Shown piece by piece: positions 44,175 through 53,795 of a stretch of 64,000 bases of DNA. The notes under the pieces are model-generated. The model did not search any database. It was not told the DNA's origin and saw only the letters and a list, made by a program, of their open reading frames with translations. The stretch's first letter is position 1, and each line of letters opens with the position of its first letter. Both the position numbers and the translations under genes were made by a program. This DNA comes from G965226155 sp965226155 (GTDB lineage Bacteria; Pseudomonadota; Gammaproteobacteria; Eutrophobiales; Eutrophobiaceae). The stretch is from the NCBI GenBank assembly GCA_965226155.1, contig OZ245331.1, forward strand, positions 2,686,540-2,750,539, in the 5' to 3' direction.

Positions 44175-46727
44175 TTATTTGCTAGCGTGTAATTCAAATT
44201 GGAAATCAGAATCTTTTAAATATACTAAAGTAAGTGCCTTGAACTGCCCTTCCCTTTGACCCTGATTCACCTTGTATTGTTTGAATAATTCACCGGTTCC
44301 TTTCTTTAATAGCGTAAGTCTTAGTGGCTTTAATCTGCCGCTGCCTCTTTTTTGTTGGTATTCCATGTTTTGCTCGGACAGGGCGCGTTCGAGTGTATCG
44401 GAAAGTGGGTTTGTTGCATCAATCGTTTCTTCGGCCAGTTCAATAAATACACAATATTGAGAATTTTGTTCATCCGCCAACCATTGATGGAACAGTACAG
44501 CGACACTGTGTGTCTTTTCCAGCACTTTAATTGCTTCTAAGACCTGGTGCTCATAGAGTTTTTCACCAGTGATGTTTGTAACACCCTGGCCTTTTTGTAC
44601 GAACCGTAACGTCGGTGTGTTATTGATTGCTCCAGTGACTTCTATGATGTCGTTCATGAAATAGCGGTATAAGCCATTTACGGTGGTAACGATTATGTAG
44701 TATTGCTGACCTGGTTGTAATTCATGTAGTAATTTAATGTTGTTGTTTTCTTTCTCCCAGTCATCCACAGTGATAAATTCAAAGAAATTACTCTGGAAGG
44801 TAGGGATTCCCATATTGTACCGTATGGTAATGGTGCCTCGTATTTCGCTGGCAATGTAACCCATCTCTGTAATTTTGATGTCTTCCGGTAGATCATTTTT
44901 CAGTGCTGTTAATGGGATCCCACAACTGCCTCCTGTCCAAGTCACTAATGCTTGTAGGTTTGGCCAGATTTCTCGATAGCTTAACCTGCCTTTGTCACTA
45001 ACTATTCGTCGCAACAACTGTGCCCGGACAGGTTTCGCATTAAAGCTACTATGTATGGCTTCATCCAAAGCCACAGTTGTTTTAATTTTGCCACTCTCTA
45101 ACATGTGCAATAGTTGTTCACTATGTGTATTTATAATTTCAAGTATTCTCACCAAGGTGGAAGGATTGGCAGTGGCAATAATAGTTACCCGTGATTCTAC
45201 TAGTGCAAATAAGGAAATGAGTAGATACTTTAGATCATAATCTTCCAAATTGAATACTGCATAAGGTACCACGTACTTGGAACGAGACATGGAGGGCATG
45301 TTCAGGTATGTAAGGCCGGAAGCAGAACCAAAAGGAATACCCGATTTCGTATAACCTTCAATGGCTGGGCTGACTATAGCAAACATTTTTCCTGTAAAGG
45401 TGCCGGGGTTATCCAGGTATCGTGCCAGAGCCACTAAGCTCTGCACTGCGCGATAATTATCTAAACCTGTAGCTGTGACTGGTAAGAATTTTGATTTATC
45501 CGAGGTGCCACTAGTAACTTGGTAGAGCACCGGCTTCTCGGTAGTCAGTCCATGATTAGAATTATTATTTACATCAATGTATTTAGATACATTCTCATAG
45601 TTGCTAATTGGGCAATATATTTGATAGCTTTTATAGTCAGTAATTAATTCAAAATGATGATCTCTGCCAAACTGCGATGTCGAATTGTTATATATGATGT
45701 CTTTTAATACCTTCAGTTGATATTTTTTTGGGTTTCGAGTGGCATTAAGGATTTGTGTACGTTTACTTAGATATAGATAAAGGAAGCGCAACCTCAACAA
45801 CAAGTTAATTAATATTTCCCTATATGAGACTAGTGGCAGGTTAGTACTCTCTAAACGCATTATAAACGGTGTCTTCATTTGCTCTAGGAACGTGGCCGGG
45901 TAGTTTCTGTTTTTCAAGCCCAAATCGCCTACACTTCTATCTTTAGGAAAGAAGTAAGTGCCGAACAGCAAGTCCCAGATGATAATGTTATTACCGTAGT
46001 TTCGATTTGCCTCATGCGCTTTGATGGAATGGTGCCAACGGTGTAGCTCAGCACTGCTGATTATGTAATTCAAGAAGCCCATCTTCAGATATACGTTAGA
46101 ATGCTGGAAGTATCCATTGGCGGCGTAGAATACGAAATACATCGCCAACACCTCTTCACCTACACCCAAAATTATGAACGGTAGGGAATCAAACAGGAAC
46201 TGCATCGTTTTCTCAACGGGATGAAAACGTCCCACATTCAGCCAATAAAGTTTTTGCGGTGAATGATGAACTGCGTGCAGTTGCCATAACAGAGTTGTAT
46301 TGTGACTTGCCACATGGAGCCAGTAGCGCAAAAAGTCTGCGATTAGTACCATGAATATGACTTGTACCAGTACTGGCAGGTCACGTGGCCAGATGTTGGC
46401 CGATGGACCACTTACCAACACCAATGCAATCAGAAACGCCAGAAACTGAGGTAATACCACCTGGACCGTGGCCATAAAAATACCGTCATTGATTACATCG
46501 TCTTTACCGGGCAACCACTTCCTGCGGAAAGGAAAATAGAATTCAAGTGTAATAATGGAGAATGCGGCAATAAATACCGATAAATAAGTACTATATAAAA
46601 TAGCTATACCTTGCTGCATCATATACGCGTGCAATACAAGAACAGAAAGCGAAACCAGCGGATACCAGACCCAGGCAAGCTGATCAGCTAATGTTTGATG
46701 ATTTGCCAAAGGTTTGTTGATATCCAT
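44175..46727 (-). CDS. Fatty-acid/sterol hydroxylase fused to a GH3-type acyl-amido synthetase
   Basis: An 850-residue two-domain protein. Residues 20-265 form a membrane di-iron hydroxylase of the fatty-acid hydroxylase/sterol desaturase family, with the His clusters H138-x3-H142, H151-x2-H154-H155, H209 and H229-x2-H232-H233. Residues from about 326 to 850 form a GH3 domain (NATRNPKKYQ start). It has the adenylate-forming motif TSGTSDKSK (405-413), GLYRYFMNDIIEV, TGEKLYEH and the C-terminal GRLKPLRLTLLKKG/GQFKAL pattern. Plant GH3 enzymes adenylate a carboxylate and join it to an amino acid. I infer that this protein hydroxylates a lipid and activates or conjugates a carboxylic acid. It overlaps the upstream small membrane gene by 44 bp. 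Confidence 0.85.
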   Translation of the reverse strand: MDINKPLANHQTLADQLAWVWYPLVSLSVLVLHAYMMQQGIAILYSTYLSVFIAAFSIITLEFYFPFRRKWLPGKDDVINDGIFMATVQVVLPQFLAFLIALVLVSGPSANIWPRDLPVLVQVIFMVLIADFLRYWLHVASHNTTLLWQLHAVHHSPQKLYWLNVGRFHPVEKTMQFLFDSLPFIILGVGEEVLAMYFVFYAANGYFQHSNVYLKMGFLNYIISSAELHRWHHSIKAHEANRNYGNNIIIWDLLFGTYFFPKDRSVGDLGLKNRNYPATFLEQMKTPFIMRLESTNLPLVSYREILINLLLRLRFLYLYLSKRTQILNATRNPKKYQLKVLKDIIYNNSTSQFGRDHHFELITDYKSYQIYCPISNYENVSKYIDVNNNSNHGLTTEKPVLYQVTSGTSDKSKFLPVTATGLDNYRAVQSLVALARYLDNPGTFTGKMFAIVSPAIEGYTKSGIPFGSASGLTYLNMPSMSRSKYVVPYAVFNLEDYDLKYLLISLFALVESRVTIIATANPSTLVRILEIINTHSEQLLHMLESGKIKTTVALDEAIHSSFNAKPVRAQLLRRIVSDKGRLSYREIWPNLQALVTWTGGSCGIPLTALKNDLPEDIKITEMGYIASEIRGTITIRYNMGIPTFQSNFFEFITVDDWEKENNNIKLLHELQPGQQYYIIVTTVNGLYRYFMNDIIEVTGAINNTPTLRFVQKGQGVTNITGEKLYEHQVLEAIKVLEKTHSVAVLFHQWLADEQNSQYCVFIELAEETIDATNPLSDTLERALSEQNMEYQQKRGSGRLKPLRLTLLKKGTGELFKQYKVNQGQREGQFKALTLVYLKDSDFQFELHASK

Positions 46728-47136
46728 GCTGTTCGTAAATACCTATTACAAAAAATATACTCGCCAGTACTAAGTGGAATAATGTAGGCAGGGTTGCCCC
46801 AAACCAGGGATGGTCAGGCATGATTGTAAAGCCAATGATTAACCGTACCAGCATAATGAAAAAATATGTTGCCCCTAACCATAGTAGAATCATTGCACGT
46901 GTTTTTTTGAACGCATATGTCTGTCGTTGAATTTTAATTATGACGGTAATAATAATACTAATGATCACAAATTGACTAAGCAGCAACCAGCCATAAGGGA
47001 CGGTGGCACTGTGCCAGGCATTAAAGGTCGGCAACCAAGACATGTCCAGGCCGAACTGCAATAGTTGCGCCAGTACGCGGAATGTAAATAAAATTAACAA
47101 CGTGACTAGCAAAAATACTGCTTTTTGTTTAGTCAT
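46684..47136 (-). CDS. Small four-helix membrane protein
   Basis: A 150-residue protein with four hydrophobic segments (AVFLLVTLLILFTFRVL, LLLSQFVIISIIITVII, AMILLWLGATYFFIMLV, LPTLFHLVLASIFFVIGI). I do not recognise the family. It resembles small membrane proteins found next to lipid-modifying enzymes. Its end overlaps the hydroxylase-GH3 gene, so the two are translationally linked and may form a membrane complex. Confidence 0.6.
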   Translation of the reverse strand: MTKQKAVFLLVTLLILFTFRVLAQLLQFGLDMSWLPTFNAWHSATVPYGWLLLSQFVIISIIITVIIKIQRQTYAFKKTRAMILLWLGATYFFIMLVRLIIGFTIMPDHPWFGATLPTLFHLVLASIFFVIGIYEQHGYQQTFGKSSNIS

Positions 47137-47243
47137 AAATAAAAGCCTTTAACCATAGACAATATATTTCCCTTATGGACACTCTAATGCGACTTCAATC
47201 TCAAGTGAATATGTGCTTCATACAATCGAACAATCCTTCCACG

Positions 47244-48974
47244 CTAATTAATAATTGGCAAAACTAAATGAGATGGATATTTTTTTGAATGAAAAATCAT
47301 TTGGTGTGCCGAGATAGTTTTCTCAGCCTTAATGATATCTTCTCCAGTATTTGGATTCCTATCATAGCGAGGAAAATTGCTGCTAGATACTTCTAGTCTA
47401 ATTTTATGTCCTTTCAGGAAAACGTTACTCGTTGGCCAGAGTTCAATCTCGATTTTGACGGGTTCATTACTGGAAGGATCAAAATTACGCCGAATAATTC
47501 CATCAGATAGATTATACGCCGTACCGTCTGGGTACACATCCACCAACTTAGCGGTAAAATCTGTTGAAACAGCATCTGTTGATACATAAAGAACCGCTCG
47601 AATATGTCCAGTTACCTCAATAGGCTTTGATAATGGGTATGTGCTATAAACGATCACATCATCTCGTGTTTCAATATCGTTTTGAGCTCGTATGCCTGCC
47701 CTGATCCCCAGCATAGCCCCACCTGCTGACGGTACTGGGTTCAGCGGGTCGTAATCAAATTGATCGGGCTCGACATTCTCTTCAGATAACTCATCATTCA
47801 ACCTACCCATATCGTGAAGATAAAACGGAGTATATTCAGTACGTGTAAGCGGCCATTCATTTTCATCACGCCATTCATTGATACCCATAACGAAAAGTCT
47901 AATACGTGGCATTAATAGAGACTGTTCTGTTAGCCCTAACTGATGATCAAACCAAGGGATGCTGGGAGCAAGACTCGCCTTTCTATAGGGAAATTTTTTC
48001 AATGTTTTTGGTATCTGTAATGATAAAGCATGCCCCCAAGGACCAATTATCAGGCGTGTTTCGGACGCAACCTTTCCTTTGGCATTGTTGATAATGTTTT
48101 TAAAGTCCTCAATTTGAGTAGGGAGAAATGGATCAAACCATCCGCCCATTAGCAAGACTGGAGCCTGTAACGTTTCCGTTCTTTTGACGCCGTCAATTCT
48201 CTCCCAAAAATCATCATTATCTTTATTTGTTAGCCAGTCATTGTAAAAATCTGTGTCTCCAATAGCTACGTCATCTGCCTGAATAACAGGTAGAGACTGT
48301 ATTCCTTTTTCCAAACTAGCAATATCAACATCTCTGTCTTCCTGCCCTCTGCTACGTATTGCCCAATACAACGCACTTTCAAATGAAAAGGCGTTGCCAG
48401 GGTAAAACATCTTGCGGAAGTTCGTGCTAGCAATCTGAATAAATAAGGCATCCGGTGCAAGCTGGTCAGCAACAGCCCACTGTGTATGCCCGAAAGCTGA
48501 TCCTCCCCACATGACCAACTGATCGTTGTACCATGACTCAAGGCTTAACCACTCTAATGTCTCAATTCCATCCTGACGTTCATAAACCAATGGGTAGAAA
48601 TACCCGCCTGACTCATATCGGCCTCGGGTACCTTGTATAACAACGGTGTAACCCCGGCTGGCCCAGTAGCGGCCGATCACATCTGAACGAAAACGGTTGC
48701 CAAATGTATTTGTAAAAGGTACGCGGACGAGAATAGTGGGTGTTTTCCCCAACCCTTTCGGATGGTGCACATCTGCTAAAAGCTGGACACCATCACTTGT
48801 TGTAAAACCTACTCTACGTTCTGTCCAGACATTGTAGGATGCTTTCCTGATGCCTTCATTTGGTAGAAAAAATTGGTTGGCCGCGAAGTCTGAGAATGCT
48901 GCACACCCAGAAAGGATGAACGCAGAATAAAATAGTATGATCAAGCGGATACCGTACATATTTGCTTCGCTCAT
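47244..48974 (-). CDS. CocE/NonD-family hydrolase, lipoprotein
   Basis: A serine hydrolase of the CocE/X-Pro dipeptidyl-peptidase (S15-like) group, 576 residues. A lipoprotein signal (FILSGCAAF, Cys24) suggests an envelope location. The alpha/beta-hydrolase catalytic residues are Ser in WGGSAFGHTQ, Asp in GGWFDPFLP and His in GPWGHALS, followed by the jelly-roll C-terminal domain. Such enzymes cleave esters or amides of acyl compounds. It is the first gene of the operon, and its start codon lies only 15 bp from the end of IS3 copy 2, so the original promoter is gone or the IS supplies one. ATG 48959 is an alternative start. Confidence 0.85.
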   Translation of the reverse strand: MSEANMYGIRLIILFYSAFILSGCAAFSDFAANQFFLPNEGIRKASYNVWTERRVGFTTSDGVQLLADVHHPKGLGKTPTILVRVPFTNTFGNRFRSDVIGRYWASRGYTVVIQGTRGRYESGGYFYPLVYERQDGIETLEWLSLESWYNDQLVMWGGSAFGHTQWAVADQLAPDALFIQIASTNFRKMFYPGNAFSFESALYWAIRSRGQEDRDVDIASLEKGIQSLPVIQADDVAIGDTDFYNDWLTNKDNDDFWERIDGVKRTETLQAPVLLMGGWFDPFLPTQIEDFKNIINNAKGKVASETRLIIGPWGHALSLQIPKTLKKFPYRKASLAPSIPWFDHQLGLTEQSLLMPRIRLFVMGINEWRDENEWPLTRTEYTPFYLHDMGRLNDELSEENVEPDQFDYDPLNPVPSAGGAMLGIRAGIRAQNDIETRDDVIVYSTYPLSKPIEVTGHIRAVLYVSTDAVSTDFTAKLVDVYPDGTAYNLSDGIIRRNFDPSSNEPVKIEIELWPTSNVFLKGHKIRLEVSSSNFPRYDRNPNTGEDIIKAEKTISAHQMIFHSKKYPSHLVLPIIN

Positions 48975-49062
48975 AATAATACAATTAATTGTAAGTCGTC
49001 AAAAGATCTGGGACACAATAGTCTAAGAGTTAAGAGAGACTTTCATACATTGTAGTCCTATT

Positions 49063-50048
49063 TCACTGGTTCATACATAAACTTAAATTATCCTTCCTCC
49101 TCAGTTGTAGCGTTTCGTGTTTAATGACGGCTCTTCTGTCTATGATTTCCTGATAACGGCCAAAATACATATCGGCAGGTGTAATGTTGTCGAGCGACTC
49201 ATGGTAACGCTCATGATTGTAGTACTGAACGAATTGCTGGATGGCCTGTTCCAGTTCCCAAGGATAGTAATAGTGCTCCAACTTTACGACGTTCTTCATG
49301 GAACGGTGATAACGTTCAATCTTGCCTTGGGTTATAGGATGATACGGTGCGCCACGGGTATGTTGCAGTTGGTGTTTGCCCAGGTAGTCTTTTAATTCTG
49401 ACGAGATATAACAAGGTCCATTATCACTGAGTAAACGAGGACGGTGTTTGACCGTTATCTCGTTGACACCGGTGGTCTCAATCGCCGCATCCAGTGTTTG
49501 CTTCACGTCACCAGTTGCCATGCTGGTCGTTAACTTCCAGGCAATGATATAGCGGGAGTAATCATCCAGCACCGTGGACAGGTAATACCACCCCCAACCC
49601 ACGACACGAAAGTAGGTGAAGTCCGTCTGCCATAGCTCGTTGACTCGTCGTGTTGGATTCTGAAACGAATCCCCCGCTTGCATCAGGATATAAGCAGGAC
49701 TGGTAATGAGATCGTATTGCTTTAACAGGCGATAGACACTGGATCCCGAGATGAAGCAACTATGTTCATCGGTGATGGTCCACGCTAACTCGCGGGGTGA
49801 TTTGTCTGGATGTTGCAAGGCGATCTCCAGACACTGCTCCTTCACCGTCTCCGGTAACTTATTCCAGAACCGCCTAGGTGATCGACTGCTTGGCTCCAGA
49901 CCCTCTGGTCCATTATCCAGATATTGCCGATACCAACGATAAAAGCTACTACGACTCACCCCTAATTCTCTCAGGGACATCTAACAGGTAATTCCGAGCC
50001 TTCTACCAACCGGATCACTTCCAGCTTCTCTGCCGCTGACAAACTCAT
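49063..50048 (-). pseudogene. IS3-family OrfB (copy 2), frameshifted
   Basis: Nearly identical to OrfB of copy 1, but one T is missing near 49976 (cagggacatc, where copy 1 has cagggtacatc). The first 24 or so codons are therefore out of frame with the rest. The downstream part from 49980 still encodes the whole DDE core. Confidence 0.88.
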
Positions 50049-50404
50049 TCGTCTGCCCAGGTCGACTCCAAGCCAAGCACACTTTTTTTAAGCACATCGT
50101 TCTTCAGCATGATGTCGGCTAGCAGGCGTTTGAGCTGGTCGTTTTCTCTCTTCAGATCGGTGCCTTCACTGGAACTGGCTTCCCGTTTGATATCGCCAGC
50201 CAGGCGCTGTTTCCCGGCCTCTAGAAACTCCTTGCTCCAGCGGTAATACACGTTTTGATTCAATCCTTCCCGGCGGCACAGCTCAGCGATACTTTCTTCT
50301 CCACGCATACCTTCCAGCACAATTCAGATCTTTTCTTCAGAGGAATACTTTTTGCGGGTACGACGACGTATATCTTTAACCAACTTCTCGCTATTATTAC
50401 CCAT
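50045..50404 (-). pseudogene. IS3-family OrfA (copy 2), nonsense codon
   Basis: Same as OrfA of copy 1 except that the Arg codon after SSEEKI has become TGA, stopping translation after 28 codons or so. A frame restarting at MLEGMRGEES covers the remaining part. Confidence 0.88.
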
Positions 50405-50494
50405 AATGAGACTCCTATTTTATAAGGTTAACTTATCAGAAGTCTCTCTTAGAATTTAGCTCAATTGTGTCTCATATGCTTTGACGAGATACAA

Positions 50495-50668
50495 CGCTAT
50501 GTTGCGCTTATCCTGAAATTGGCTTTTCTTGCACCTGATATTATGGAAGCTATCATAATAGGTAACATCCCAATTGATTGTACACTCGCCCGTCTCAGGA
50601 AAGGCTTCCCAATAGAGTGGGATCTACAGCGAAAAGTCTTGGGTTTCACTTCCCATCAAATCCAGTAA
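50495..50668 (+). pseudogene. C-terminal fragment of a large serine recombinase
   Basis: The frame entering from the IS3 border reads RYVALILKLAFLAPDIMEAI and ends FPIEWDLQRKVLGFTSHQIQ. This matches the conserved tail of recombinase/zinc-ribbon proteins (LAPDIVEAIL, then PxEWxxQRxxLGF). The rest of the gene is missing; IS3 copy 2 cuts it at 50493. Confidence 0.65.
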
Positions 50669-50882
50669 GCGATTTGTCTGGACCTTCAAAAAGCCCGAAA
50701 GAGAATCTCGCGAAATACTCTGGTTTTATCTTTCAGGGGGATCGCTTAGTGATACAAGCAATTCTAAAACATCACGCTATTCCCCAGACTTTCTAACTAT
50801 CTGAGGTCAAGATGGCATCTCTGAACAGAGACCAGACTGGATGGCGGTGGCGGCTGTCCGGGGCGAACCCGTCTCTGCCCAT

Positions 50883-51043
50883 TTCCCTGTTAATCGGGGA
50901 ATAACAGGGAATTAACAGGGAAATGACTTAAATTTAGTGATAATTAGGCCGTTTCCTGCGTGATAACGCTCCAGATCTCAAAGAGTTAGATGACAATTCC
51001 CTGTTATGCAGGAACAGGGAATCGTCAAACCCGGAACAGGGAA
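50883..51043. repeat. Cluster of six AACAGGGAA motifs
   Basis: AACAGGGAA occurs at 50903, 50914, 51013 and 51035 on the plus strand, and its reverse complement TTCCCTGTT at 50883 and 50997. Inverted and direct spacing could form hairpins. Similar GGGAACAGGGAAT-rich patches are, to my recollection, common junk sequence near mobile DNA in proteobacteria. Confidence 0.6.
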
Positions 51044-51087
51044 TGGGGATGATTGATCAGGGAAGTGCATCGCGTAGAAGGTTTACA

Positions 51088-51115
51088 GGTTCATCCCCGT
51101 GCATGCGGGCAACAC
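51088..51115 (+). repeat. Single type I-E-like CRISPR repeat
   Basis: GGTTCATCCCCGTGCATGCG followed by GGCAACAC differs at only a few positions from the widespread type I-E repeat GGTTCATCCCCGCGCATGCG-GGGAACAC. No second repeat occurs one spacer length (about 61 bp) to either side and no cas genes are in the window. It looks like the relic of an array. Confidence 0.5.
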
Positions 51116-51250
51116 TGATCTGGAGTTACTTGGAGTAACTATTACCTCTTTTTTACTGGAGTCAAATCTAAAGTTAACTCACACGTTCAACAAATAAGGC
51201 CATGAATTATTAAAATTCAAATGGAATAGAGACGATTTTGGATTATTTTC

Positions 51251-52219
51251 CTATTCTTTTCCACTCTTTTTTGAGTCAAGTTGCGAACCAGATCGATGAG
51301 GTACTTTTCCTGCCGGATAGACTTGTGAAATTTTCTCAAGATGAAGATCTTGGTCATCAAAGAAAATGTGAGGGCGAAATGCTTTTAATATTTTTTCTTT
51401 TTCCATTCCACCCAGAAAAAATATTTCATCTACATATACACCCCAATGCCGCAATGTTTTGATAACACGCATTTCAGCAGGCGCGTTTCTTGCGGTTACG
51501 ATCGCAATACGCACAGGTGAAAACTCTACACTGAAGGGTAAGCGCTCTTGGAGTCGTGCAAGCTTCCGTAAGAGAACGGCGTAAGGTCCGTCTTGCATAG
51601 GGACATTCTGTTCTTCGTCCTCACGGCGCTGAAATTCATCAAGACCTTTTGCTTTAAATACGATCTCGCTTCTTTCATCGAAGAGTACAGCATCACCATC
51701 AAATGCGATTCTAACCTGTCCCTCGGGAATCCTGCTTTTTTCAGTTGGAGGAGACTTGACCATTGCCGTAGCACACCCATCACCATCAATAACCCGTTGT
51801 GCTTCTTGGATGTTAGTAGTCAGAGATAGATCAACATCGAATGCATCCAAGTAATCCACAACGGATTCGCCGCCGGTAAAAGCATGTCTGCTAATTGGCA
51901 ACTCGAGACGGCGAATATTATTTAGAACCCTCACACCAGTTTCAGGACTATTTCTCGACATTACAACAACTTCAACTAGTGGTGATTCTTGGTTTTTCTC
52001 ATGTATATTAAGTTTAAGCAATGCATTAACAAGCGGCATTCCAGTACCAGAGTCTAGGGGATCGTTCTCTCGTTCTAACATGTAATCTCGGTATTCTTTA
52101 ACAGCAGTTTCGGGATCCTCTTCATATTTCAGATGAAAGACTGAATCTGCTTCTCTGAGATCGAATAATGCCGTAGAGGTTATGCCTATTACCAGCGTAT
52201 CTGAGAGATCTGTTGGCAT
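51251..52219 (-). CDS. 5'-nucleotidase (cytosolic NT5C1-like)
   Basis: A 322-residue protein resembling the 5'-nucleotidase family related to eukaryotic cytosolic 5'-nucleotidase I. Visible patterns are LVIGITSTALFDLREAD near the N-terminus, VVVMSRNSPETGVRVLNNI, ISRHAFTGGESVVDYLDAFD, a HAD-like Asp motif VRIAFDGDAVLF, and a C-terminal HIFFDDQDLHL segment. It would dephosphorylate nucleoside monophosphates. It stands alone on its strand and is perhaps cargo with a role in nucleotide depletion; that is inference. Confidence 0.8.
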   Translation of the reverse strand: MPTDLSDTLVIGITSTALFDLREADSVFHLKYEEDPETAVKEYRDYMLERENDPLDSGTGMPLVNALLKLNIHEKNQESPLVEVVVMSRNSPETGVRVLNNIRRLELPISRHAFTGGESVVDYLDAFDVDLSLTTNIQEAQRVIDGDGCATAMVKSPPTEKSRIPEGQVRIAFDGDAVLFDERSEIVFKAKGLDEFQRREDEEQNVPMQDGPYAVLLRKLARLQERLPFSVEFSPVRIAIVTARNAPAEMRVIKTLRHWGVYVDEIFFLGGMEKEKILKAFRPHIFFDDQDLHLEKISQVYPAGKVPHRSGSQLDSKKSGKE

Positions 52220-52444
52220 GTTGAGCTGAATCCTAATAATTTATTAGACGGTCTATTTTAGATGAAGTATGGGTGAAGAAGATGGCCAGTTTCAAACTAG
52301 TGAATTTGGGGTAGTGCCAAAACATCAGTGGCTACGTTTTGCCTCTTTTTCATCACTGGTCATCGTGTTGTTCCTCCAAAGGGATTAGTACAACACGAAC
52401 TGTCCTAATAGTTAGGACTTATCTACAGATTTTTATTGCTAATA

Positions 52445-52984
52445 TTAACTCATTTCCGACCATACTTTTGAATGCAGTTTATCAGCTAAATCTTGTACAT
52501 TTTCAGCATGAAGCTGAGATATATCAAAATATTTTTTGCTGCCAAACATTCCCCCTGTACTATCCTTGACGAAATCAGTTTTAGATGGTTTCCCCAATAA
52601 AAATATTCTCATGAGGTATTCATTAGATCTTAGTTCAGATACTTTCTGTTTTGCACGTTCCTCTAATTTAAGTGTTGATATGTTTATATTTTTCCATAGC
52701 AATGTAGCTGTATCAACATCGTCTACATCAAAAACAGCATCGATGTTTGATATGATTTCTACTCGTTTTTCTCTGTACATTCCAAAATATTTACAACTTC
52801 TATGTGTATAAACACCAGTTTTAGCTGGACATATATAGACATTACTTGTCAGTATGTCTTCAGGTAATCCTGCGCAGTTCACAACATCTAGCCATCGTTC
52901 CCAAGATGGTAAAAGCCCCTCTTCATCAAGATAAGCTCTTAATTCAGATGCAAAGTCTGATAGATTTTTAGGCAATTCAATCAT
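52445..52984 (-). CDS. Hypothetical protein
   Basis: A 179-residue soluble protein I do not recognise. It begins MIELPKNLSDFASELRAYLD and contains VYICPAKTGVYTHRSCKYFG near its middle, an unusual Cys/Tyr-rich segment. It starts at an ATG and has codon use like its neighbours. The gap on either side holds nothing related, so no function can be proposed. Confidence 0.5.
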   Translation of the reverse strand: MIELPKNLSDFASELRAYLDEEGLLPSWERWLDVVNCAGLPEDILTSNVYICPAKTGVYTHRSCKYFGMYREKRVEIISNIDAVFDVDDVDTATLLWKNINISTLKLEERAKQKVSELRSNEYLMRIFLLGKPSKTDFVKDSTGGMFGSKKYFDISQLHAENVQDLADKLHSKVWSEMS

Positions 52985-53437
52985 ACTGGATGACTTTTTA
53001 AAATCCTCAAATGAATCTATAAAATCTTCAAATGAAACTGTCGCAAATATTATTCGGTCCCTATATTTTTTTCACATAATTTCTTTATCGTTTTGAACCT
53101 ATCCAGAGTATTGCCTTCAAACTTGCCAAGTGCTATCAATACTTTTAAGTCGCAGGGTGGCAATAAACTGCAACAACTCACAACTAATAACAGTAACAAT
53201 ATCAGTCAATTATCAAAATACTGTTGTTGATAGTTTTTGCCAATTATCGTGATTATTTGCCAGCGAGTGCGCCATTAGTGCGCCACGAAACTGAACAACT
53301 TGCCTTCAATTGAATGTCTGCTTTGTGCCAAAATCGGACATTCAAACCAGATTTTTTATACTACCGGCAAAGCTTCTGCATTTGATCCAATGCAGATATA
53401 CTCTCCCAGTCCTGCCTGAACCCTGAAAGAATTTACA
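52985..53437. other. Gap without gene
   Basis: These 453 bp hold no supported gene. Short local repeats are present (GTGCGCCA twice near 53269-53284, and a repeated AAAATC-TCAAATGAA near 53000-53030), but no terminator or RNA gene is clear. Confidence 0.45.
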
Positions 53438-53692
53438 TCAAAGTAATTTATTATAAATTATGGCTATGAGCCATCCTGAAACTCCTGCAACAAATGACCA
53501 GGCAATTAATCCATAACACATTCCTTGAATCCCCATGGACCATTGCAATGACGAAAAATCCCCATGAACCATATTTCCGGTTATACCCATCATATTCATA
53601 GGCATCACCATGACAAGAATACTGCATATAATCCAGAGTACGGCAAAAGCAGCTGCACTAGCTAACCCAAATTTCTTCGCATCTAATTTCAT
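53438..53692 (-). CDS. DUF5676-like small membrane protein
   Basis: An 84-residue protein with two hydrophobic segments (SAAAFAVLWIICSILVMVM and YGLIAWSFVAGVSGWLIAII) separated by a Met-rich stretch. Small proteins of this kind often accompany heavy-metal transport genes. A good ribosome site (AGGAGAG) precedes the ATG. It is the last gene of the MerR-led operon, 103 bp after the MerT-like gene. Confidence 0.7.
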   Translation of the reverse strand: MKLDAKKFGLASAAAFAVLWIICSILVMVMPMNMMGITGNMVHGDFSSLQWSMGIQGMCYGLIAWSFVAGVSGWLIAIIYNKLL

Positions 53693-53795
53693 TTTTATCT
53701 CTCCTTTTACAAGATGATTCTTAACAATTATAACGGTAATAGGCCTAATTTATTACGGCCTTTTTTCCAAGTGATAATTCATAATTATGAAAACA

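Larger units (their letters stand above)
48990..50493 (-). mobile_element. IS3-family element, copy 2 (defective)
   Basis: A 1504-bp copy in the same orientation as copy 1, with the same ends. Both reading frames are damaged, one base being lost in orfB and a nonsense change present in orfA. No target duplication is visible (AATTAAT against ACGCTATG). Its right end interrupts a recombinase gene. Confidence 0.9.
50669..51250. other. Gap with short repeats and an orphan CRISPR-like repeat
   Basis: No gene is supported in these roughly 580 bp. The notable items are a cluster of AACAGGGAA motifs (50883-51043) and a single type I-E-like repeat (51088-51115). Confidence 0.55.
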
